Positions 57,060 to 64,000 of a stretch of DNA of 64,000 nucleotides are shown here, piece after piece (positions within the stretch are counted from its first letter, which is position 1; each line of letters starts with the position of its first letter). Made by a program: the position numbers and the translations under genes. Below the pieces are notes generated by a model. The model was not told the origin of the DNA. It saw only the letters and a list, made by a program, of their open reading frames with translations, and made no database searches. The DNA lies in contig WOAB01000127.1 in the NCBI GenBank assembly GCA_027886185.1, positions 558,001 to 622,000 of the forward strand, given 5' to 3'. The stretch is from Rheum nobile. Taxonomy: Eukaryota > Streptophyta > Magnoliopsida > Caryophyllales > Polygonaceae.

Positions 57060-57715
57060 ATTGTTTGAGCAAAGTTTGATATAATCTTGACATAATAAGC
57101 TTATAATATGATATTAAAGTGATCACGTGACTTGGGAGAAAAATGCACAAGTCACTTGGAAAAACGTCGGTCCAAATTAACCCAGTTGGGCCTTGAGCAC
57201 GGTGACCGGTCCAAGAGCAAGTTCCTTCAACACTCCTTGAGCCAAAAGACCCTTCATGATCCTATCTTGGAGTCTAGAAGCTTGGGCTTGAGTGATAACT
57301 ACAAGAATATGGTCATGGCCTTGGTTTGATGGGGAAACCCTAGCGGTGGCGCGAGCAAGCGATCGTGTGAGGCGTGGCTCGAGCGCTAGTACACTTCCCT
57401 CGGCGCTCTTGGGCTAGATGGTAGGCATAGAACTAGGAAGGTCCAAGGACGCCGGCTTGTCCAAGGGAAAATAGCTCGAGTGGTATGTGGCCTTGCTAGG
57501 GCTTGGGCGCCGAGGAGGGCTCGCGGCAAGTGGCGCCGAGGTGAGCGATGGCTTTGGAAAGGGCATTGGAGGCAGCATGGCTTGAGCTTCATGATGGGCC
57601 ATAGTCACATCATTCACGTTCTCGAACTCAGTTCCATGATCTCAATGTATCGCAACCAATGAGATTTTGAGCATCCATGGTAAACCACTAGTAATTAGAA
57701 AGGTACATGACATGT
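57060..57715 (-). other. GC-richer interval with Pro/Ser-rich minus ORF, unidentified
   Basis: 57414-57617 (minus) reads AHHEAQAMLPPMPFPKPSLT and onward; the downstream frames include RLTRSLARATARV and QASRLQDRIMKGLL, vaguely like gag N-terminal helices. No family assigned. Confidence 0.25.
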
Positions 57716-57717
57716 AT

Positions 57718-58628
57718 TCAAACATCATATTCTTCCTTTCCACTACACCATTCTATTAAGGTGTCCCTAAAGCTGAAAATTTGGAGTTGCTCAATGTTCT
57801 CTGTATAAAAATTCAGGAAGTTCATGTTTCCAAACTTTTTTCCATGATCTAAATGTAAGTCAACCAGTGAGAGTTCAATCTTCCTTTCCATAGCCTTCAA
57901 CGAATTAGCTTGAAATTTTGTAATAGTCTTAACCTTCGAACATAAAAACATATTGATTACCACAAGAACATATTGATTACCTCCATGACTTTTTATCATC
58001 AATGGACCACACAAATCCATATGCATATATTCCAAGGGAGGAGAAGTGCATACTTCATTTTTAGACTTATAGGAAGAGCTCACATGCTTAACTTTTAACA
58101 AGTGTCACATACCTCATTATTATTCTAGTCAGTTTTAGTGAGATATGCCATCAGGTCTTGTCAATGACGTTTTCTCAAAATTTGAATGCTCGCATGCCCA
58201 AAGCACTTGTGCCAGAGGTTGGTGGCATCTGAAACCATAGTGGGATAGAGTTTTGTATTAGGTTTGATGTTTGGATCTACCTTGTATACATTATTCTCAC
58301 AGATCCCTTTCAACAGATTCTTTCTTGTACTAAGTTCCTCAATACGACAATCATCAATAGTTAAGACAATCCTATTTTGTCTATTTTTACACAATTGAGC
58401 TACACTCAAAAGATCAACACCAACATTGACATTATCAACAAATTGTGGTAAAAAATACTGATCTTACCAATGCCAAAAATCTTCTCCTTTGCTTTTCTTC
58501 CCAAAGGTAACGTACTAGGTAGTGTTCCCCCTCAATTCATCATTTATATAAGATTTTAGTTTTTTCGAACTCGGACAAGCTTCGCTTTTTTGGGTTTGGG
58601 ACAATAAGATATCATGTTTGCCTTTGGA
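57718..58628 (-). pseudogene. Copia pre-integrase and integrase fragment
   Basis: Minus strand: VTFGKKSKG-like and GIGKIS, then DLLSVAQLCKNRQNRI, NVYKVDPN and NLWHKCFGHASIQIL (GAG-pre-integrase with the zinc-binding H..H), followed by PLEYMHMDLCGPLMIKSHGG and NQYVLVVINMF (integrase core; first catalytic D in HMDL). LVDLHLDHGKKF follows, where the second D motif is altered. Frameshifts break it. The Cassandra element is inserted at its upstream edge. Confidence 0.85.
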
Positions 58629-59148
58629 TGTAAGACCCGAGGTCATAGAAGCGCTATACCATGCCAACCCAGGAACTTTCCAAGAGGTCACCCATCCCGG
58701 TACTACTCCTGCCCTAGCATGCTTAACTTCAGAGTTCTTTGTTCTCACTTGAACCCTGAAATAGAATAGCTCTTGTTGACATGGATATCACTCTAATCCT
58801 TATAAATGATTACAAATATGAGGTATAATAATCACCCTCACTTAAACCCTTGACAACCTCATCAAGCCCAAAGACCACCCTCTGGTTCGAGCGACCGTCA
58901 TCTAGGTCAAGTCCACTCGTAACCCAGAGTCGGCTCTGATACCATCTGTAAGACCCAAGGTCATAGAAGCGCCATACAATGCCAACCTAGGAACTTCCTA
59001 GGAGGTCACTCATCCCGGTACTAATCTTGCCCTAGCACGCTTAACTTCAGAGTTTTTTGTCCGCACTTGAATCCTGAAATGGAAGAGCTCTTGTTGAGAT
59101 GGGTAGCACTCTAATCCTTATAAAGGATTACAAATATGAGGTATAACA
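58629..59148 (-). mobile_element. Cassandra TRIM retrotransposon with 5S-like LTRs
   Basis: 520 bp, exact 5-bp duplication TTGGA (58624-58628, 59149-59153). Two 202-bp LTRs (58947-59148 and 58629-58830) flank ~116 bp. On the minus strand the 5' LTR starts TGTTATACCTC and ends GGGTCTTACA, followed by GATGGTATCAGAGCCG, the initiator-tRNA-Met primer-binding site. Each LTR holds 5S rRNA-like sequence with the internal promoter: AGTTAAGC..GCTAGGGC, then GTAC..GGATG(G/A)GTGACCTC. No coding capacity; mobilised by other elements. Both ends and the duplication are intact. Confidence 0.95.
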
Positions 59149-59153
59149 TTGGA

Positions 59154-59703
59154 GGCTTTCATTCATTGTTGAGCAAAAATGTACGAAATTGCAATATACA
59201 TCTTGATTATTTTTATTTTACTTTGGCCCTCTCTTTTGATTAAAAGTAATACAAATACAGAACTTGAATGGTTTTGATGATTTGAAATGCATCCGAATTT
59301 TAATGGGTTGCCTACATATCTCTTTGAAGAGAATCAAGCCTTACGTGGTTAAGAAGCAACCTATACATTCTTTTGATTTTAAAAAGGCTTATTTTTTTAT
59401 TTACATGCAATAAGGATAAATGTAACCCCACCTTCTAGGAAGGGTTGCTTAAATCACTCTAGAAATCATATGCATTGTAGATTTTAAATGCCTTAGCATC
59501 TTAACTAATTAACTTAATCTTAGTCATATATCAACTTTGATTTGTGATTTTGACTGAACTCGATACATGATATTTATACCGTCCTAGGTATTTGTTTAAT
59601 AAAGAATCAAGTCCATGTTGCTCTAAAATAACCATTTAAATATGTTATTTAGTATTGACCTTATTCTTATATTTAAAAGTAAATTTACATTTGGGATTGA
59701 ACT
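59154..59703. other. Non-coding interval between copia pieces
   Basis: AT-rich with no recognisable coding or LTR end; the upstream copia sequence does not resume visibly after the Cassandra insertion. Confidence 0.4.
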
Positions 59704-60835
59704 TGTTGGATCGAAACCAAGTGTTAGTAACAAAGTAAAGTACTGTTCCTATATAGGGAACGGTACCTTTGCACAACAGAATATCACAAATAACAACACA
59801 ATCACGTAGAGAGGAAAACCAAATAAACCAACTTGTTGACAAGGAAAAACCTCTACCTCTAGGTGTTACCCTAGCAGGATTTCAAAGTCTACTTCTTTTA
59901 TTGATAAACACGAGCTACACAAGTCAAGCAAAGATCCAACGTAAACTAGATTTCCCTACTAGAATACTCTCTAAGCTTAACAACCCTTAGCATGTGATAT
60001 CAACTCACAACAAACTCAAAATCACTTTAAAGTTACCTTCTTCACCTCAGAAACTTCCCCTACGAAGCTCCTAAAGATCGCAACTCTCCTTGACGTAGGA
60101 ACAACTCTGTCGTTCCCTTGAGCCAACAGCCTTGAAACTCGTCTCTTGAACTCCAAGCCATGTTCTTGCTCTCCAATGGCTACTTAGAAACCTCCAAAGC
60201 TCCTAATGCCATCTCTCTTGGATGCTCCTCTTTCTCTCTTGGAAGCATGTCAAACTAGGTTGATAATGCCTTGTATTTATAGGCCTCCAAAGGATGATGA
60301 AAATTAAATTTATTTATGGTCTAATCTGATATATTATCCCATAAATAACATTATATCTTTCCATCAAACAATATCCTAAAATACCACAAACAATATCTTC
60401 CAACTTGACATTATCTTGTTTCCATAAATAGATCTTATCTCTCCATGATAATTCTGACCCATTAACTACAAGATATAATCTTCACTTTCCTTGTTTGAAC
60501 ATCTCCTTGTGCTCCAAGCAAACATTCAAAACCCTAGACGCAATATCTCGCGATTTGCCTCTTCACTGGAAACGTTGACAGCTTCTCTGCTCTGTTTTCC
60601 TTGTTCCCTGGAATCTCCATTCCTTCTCTTCTTCTTGAGCTCTAATGCTCTTGTTCCCACTGTTCCCTAGGATGACTGATCCATTGGTCACAACCATTGT
60701 TCCCTAGAACTTCTCCGGATAGCTCGCATGATTTCTGTTGTTCCCTGAAACAATACTTAAGAATAAACCATCAATTGCATGGTGTTTATCATCATCAAAA
60801 CACCTAAGGTTCCTTGAGGGAACCTTCTTTCAACA
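59704..60835 (-). repeat. SIRE/Maximus-like copia LTR A (3' LTR)
   Basis: Minus strand begins TGTTGAAAGAAGG and ends TCGATCCAACA (1132 bp). It is preceded by the polypurine tract AAAAAGGGGAAAT and by GATGGGTTTGTCATCACCC, typical of SIRE-type 3' ends. The LTR is full of AGGGAAC words. Confidence 0.75.
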
Positions 60836-61663
60836 ATTTCCCCTTTTTGGGTGATGACAAACCCATCTTAAAAAATGCACAATAAAGCGATATCAAAACA
60901 AGAGATATGCACATGCACAATCAACAATCATGGATAAGTTCCCCCTAAAAAATATATCCAGTAACAAACTCTTCAACCTCCTAATCTGAATTCCTTCCAT
61001 ATTTCCCCCCTTTTGACATCATCAAAAAGACCTTGAAAAACCTTAAAGGAACGGAACATCAGATTATCACATGAAACATACATTTCATCAAGAGTTCTCC
61101 ACTTAAGTTACTACGCATGCAATGAGTGATAAAACATATAATCACAATTATCAAGAAGCAACTTCATCACACATATAAGAAAACGTTACAAAAGAATCAA
61201 GAGATAAGGATATTAACTGCTCGGTTCTTTTGAGAAGGGATGTGTTAGACATGCCACAAAGTTCCCTAGTTGAAGACCTTTACTTTCCACACTTGAACGG
61301 TTCCATCTTCAAGCAAAACTACCTTTCATGGCTTCTTTTGTCGCACTGTTCCCTTTGGGAACATCTTCTTACACATCTTCACATTGTTCCTTTTGGAACT
61401 TTTCTTCATTCTGATATTTTTTCTTTTCCCTTTTTTTTAAGGAAAGTTTTAATTCTTTTCTTCTTTTTTTCATCAGGTAACATTCCGATTTCTTTTTGCT
61501 GAGGGAATGGTCCCTCTTCTGCAACTTCAGCCAATCTTCAATGTTCAATGGGTAGTGTTGCCTTTGAATTGAACTTTCACCCAAGCTCTTGGAATCTTCA
61601 AGATCCTCAACCGAAACAACCTCATGGCATATCCAACAGATATAAAGGTACATTTGGACTATA
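60836..61663 (-). other. 3' untranslated interior of SIRE-like element A
   Basis: Lies upstream (minus strand) of LTR A and its polypurine tract. It contains TTTGATGATGTCAAAAGGGGGG at 60990-61020, a SIRE-type 3' signature. Interrupted at 61664 by element B. ORF 61369-61674 (minus) is Lys/Glu-rich without a motif. Confidence 0.5.
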
Positions 61664-62484
61664 TGTTGAATCATAGTGTGTTAGACAGGGAACGGTGTGA
61701 CTGTTCCCTGGGCAGCGGAATATATAAAGATTCAAAGCAACAAGTAATTCCCCAAAAACATATACTTGTATTATTAAGAATTGTACAATCTCATAAGTCT
61801 TCTCTCCACCTATACCCTAGGTTACAAGACTTTGAGTGCAATCAACTCTCAACAACACAAGAACAAAACAAGACCCTTAGTAAGAACTACCCGTACCTTG
61901 CCTTAGACCTTTGATCTCAGTTCTCACAAGAGCTCCTTGGTATGCTTGATGATTATAACTGAGATACCTTTCCCCAAGGCAATCTTGTCTATATATAGGG
62001 TCTAACAAAAACCTATTACCAAATATCTAACAATTGACATATATGGTAACAATGAACAATTTCGTTACCAAATATACTATTCAGCTTATAAATACATGGT
62101 TTCTCTCTATAAACTTTCCTAAGACTCATTATCTTCTTCTTCTTTTCCAAGTAAAACACAAAATCTCGTTTCCTTGTATAATGGAGTCTATCTGGGAACA
62201 GTTGGCACATCTCTGCGTTTGCATCGTTCCGCGAACACTGTTTCCATATATAAAAGTTTCCTTGTATAGGAACCACGCGCTTCAGATTTCCAATTTGCTT
62301 CTCGCGTAACTATTTCGTGTTTCCACACGTTCCATTGCATTCCTCTGCTTTCTCTTCTTCATGCGTTTTCCATTGTTCCTTAATTCTTTCACAAGACCTG
62401 AAACTCATAGGAACAATAAGAAAACATAAAACCTAATGGTGTTTATCATCATCAAAACCAGAGGGAACGTTAAGGTTCCAACAA
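61664..62484 (-). repeat. SIRE/Maximus-like copia LTR B (3' LTR)
   Basis: Minus strand begins TGTTGGAACCTTAACG, right after AAAAAAGGGGAAAT, and ends TATGATTCAACA at 61664 (821 bp). It belongs to the element whose RNase H lies at 63160-64000 and is inserted in the 3' region of element A. Confidence 0.75.
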
Positions 62485-63159
62485 TTTCCCCTTTTTTGGT
62501 GATGACAAACCCATTCAAAAATTGTTCGATCAAAGCAGAGTAATAAGCAAAACAATACTAATCAACATTTATCTCAGTTTAAATGTATAAGCAAAATTTT
62601 ATGTCAAATGAATAATTGCAATTCATACCTTCAAGTTGCATCATCGTTCCCCCTCAGCACTAGCATCGTCCAGAAATTCATAAAGAATTAGGAACAATTA
62701 AACTGTTACCTCTCTTTACTGAGTTCTTCGCACAATTTTCCACACTTCCCCCTTTTGGCATCATCAAAAGATCAAAAGCAAACAATGGAACAACATATCG
62801 AATCAGCAGTTACTAGCAAAGAAAAGTTCATTTAACTTGCAGGAAATTGATTACAAAAATCAAAAGACAACTTGACAAACAAGCACAAAAAGATCAAAAT
62901 GCAAACACTTAAACAAGATAACATATTAGAAAGCCAAGAGAAGAGGGTAAGACGGGCTGGATAAGAAAAGGGTTCAGATAATCAAATTGGTTGCTTTGGG
63001 CTTGAAAGAAGATGTTATCATGTAAAAATGAAGCACATATGATCAAGAATAGATGTTGCAAGAAGTTTTGAAAAATTGTAACACAAAGCAGGAATAAGTA
63101 AACAAGTCATTTGCAAATAACATGCGACAAAGAAGTTGTTCCCTAGTTTAAGATTGATC
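62485..63159 (-). other. 3' untranslated interior of SIRE-like element B
   Basis: Between the RNase H and LTR B. It has GATGATGCCAAAAGGGGGAA (62750-62770, minus) and GGTTTGTCATCACCAAAA just before the LTR, as in element A. No intact ORF; an env-like ORF, sometimes present here in SIRE elements, is not visible. Confidence 0.5.
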
Positions 63160-64000
63160 GATCTAGCCAATCACTGAGGGAATAGTAGAAGTGGAGTTCC
63201 TCAATTTAGAGAGATCATCCCAAGGAGCAACCTAAGATGCTCAAAGGGTTTTCTATCCAGTGCTTTGGTGAAGATTTCTACAACTTGATCTTATGTCCTG
63301 CAATGATCCATTCTAATGAATTTTTTCTCAACATTGTCACGAAGAAAATGATGACGAATATCAATATGCTTAGTACGTGAGTGATGAACATGATTTTTGG
63401 AAATGTTGATAGCACTAGTATTATCACATATAATGGGAACGGTGCCAAGAGACATACCAAAATCCTCCAATTGTTGTTTGAGCCATAATACCTGGGCACA
63501 ACAAGAGGCAGCAGCTACGTACTCAGCTTCGGCGGTTGAAAGGGCAACAAAATTTTGTTTCTTTGATGCCTAAGAGACAAGACATGGGCCAAGGAATTGT
63601 GCCGTCCCTGATGTGCTTTTGCGATCCACAAGGTGACCAGCAAAGTCGGCATCAGTGAAACCCACAAGTTCAAACCCACTGTTCCTTGGATATCAAAGAC
63701 AAAGATTGTCATTCCCTTTCAAGTATCGCAAGATCCTTTTGACCTCAGTTAGGTGTGACTCCTTAGGATTTGCTTGAAACCTAGCACAAAGGCACACACT
63801 AAACATAATATCCGGCCTACTTGCTGTTAGATAGAGTAATGAACCAATCATGCCTCTATACATTGTAGCATCTACATCTTGGCCATTCAAGTCTGTTCAA
63901 TAGTTCCTTGATGTTTGAGATCAACACAGCTTCTCTTGTTCCTACTATTTCTCAGCAACTCTTGTCTCCAAGGGAAACGGTTCCCTCATAGTGTCTTTGA
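63160..64000 (-). pseudogene. Copia reverse transcriptase end and RNase H (partial)
   Basis: Minus strand from the window edge: DATMYRGMIGSLLYLTASRP, DIMFSVCLCARFQANPKESH, LTEVKRILRYLKG (RT-RNase H linker), then DADFAGHLVDRKSTSGTAQF, SKKQNFVALSTAEAEYVAAA, LGTVPIICDNTSAINISKNH, HSRTKHIDIRHHFLRD and DQVVEIFTKALDRKPFEHLR: the standard copia RNase H. Stops after PCLVS, CRT and elsewhere make it non-functional. The rest of pol lies beyond the window. Confidence 0.9.

Noticed and set aside
58629..59148. Two tandem 5S rRNA genes
   Set aside because: The 5S-like parts lie in two identical 202-bp LTRs with PBS and target duplication, so this is a Cassandra TRIM.

Overview
This is plant nuclear DNA, most likely from a eudicot. 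The evidence is AT-rich sequence with GT-AG introns, degenerate CCCTAAA (plant-type telomere) motifs, and plant-specific element families: a Cassandra TRIM carrying 5S-like sequence, SIRE/Maximus-type copia, chromovirus and Tat-type gypsy, CACTA, many small hAT elements and a Mutator-like element. The species cannot be named from the sequence.

Layout. 1-2130: telomere-like satellite with a four-unit higher-order repeat. 2.1-11.6 kb: eroded non-coding DNA with a hAT fragment, a foldback MITE, gypsy LTR/gag debris and the 3' end of a PPR gene split by a hAT element. 11.6-22.0 kb: a tower of nested insertions, in which a chromovirus remnant is split by a small LTR element, whose LTR is split by a CACTA element, which itself holds a Tat-like LTR element, a hAT element and a captured MsrB exon. 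22.2-23.2 kb: two related hAT elements. 24.1-32.6 kb: the only apparently intact host gene, a 14-coding-exon DUF707 gene on the minus strand. 34.1-34.5 kb: a hAT element. 34.8-43.9 kb: a complete 9.05-kb Mutator-like element. 43.9-47.2 kb: dispersed repeat and a LINE endonuclease fragment. 47.2-57.1 kb: a decayed minus-strand gypsy element interrupted by a second CACTA copy and two hAT elements. 57.7-64 kb: copia remnants, the Cassandra TRIM and two SIRE-like 3' ends.

The main discovery is the Mutator-like element at 34817-43864. It has an exact 9-bp target duplication and terminal inverted repeats of about 325 bp, in which 25-bp palindromes lie at matching distances from both ends. It carries three genes: a MULE transposase fused to an OTU-type cysteine protease domain (+), a GRF zinc-finger/coiled-coil protein (+), and a plant-mobile-domain (PMD/MAIN-like) gene (-). 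The outer two genes converge from the two TIRs, as mudrA and mudrB do in maize MuDR, so the PMD gene sits in the mudrB position. The same palindromes also stand upstream of all three genes. In this copy the PMD gene is broken by a poly-C frameshift and stop codons, and the transposase has a local frame problem that an alternative splice donor would solve.

All models were made by eye on both strands, without alignments or database searches. Family names rest on recognised motifs.
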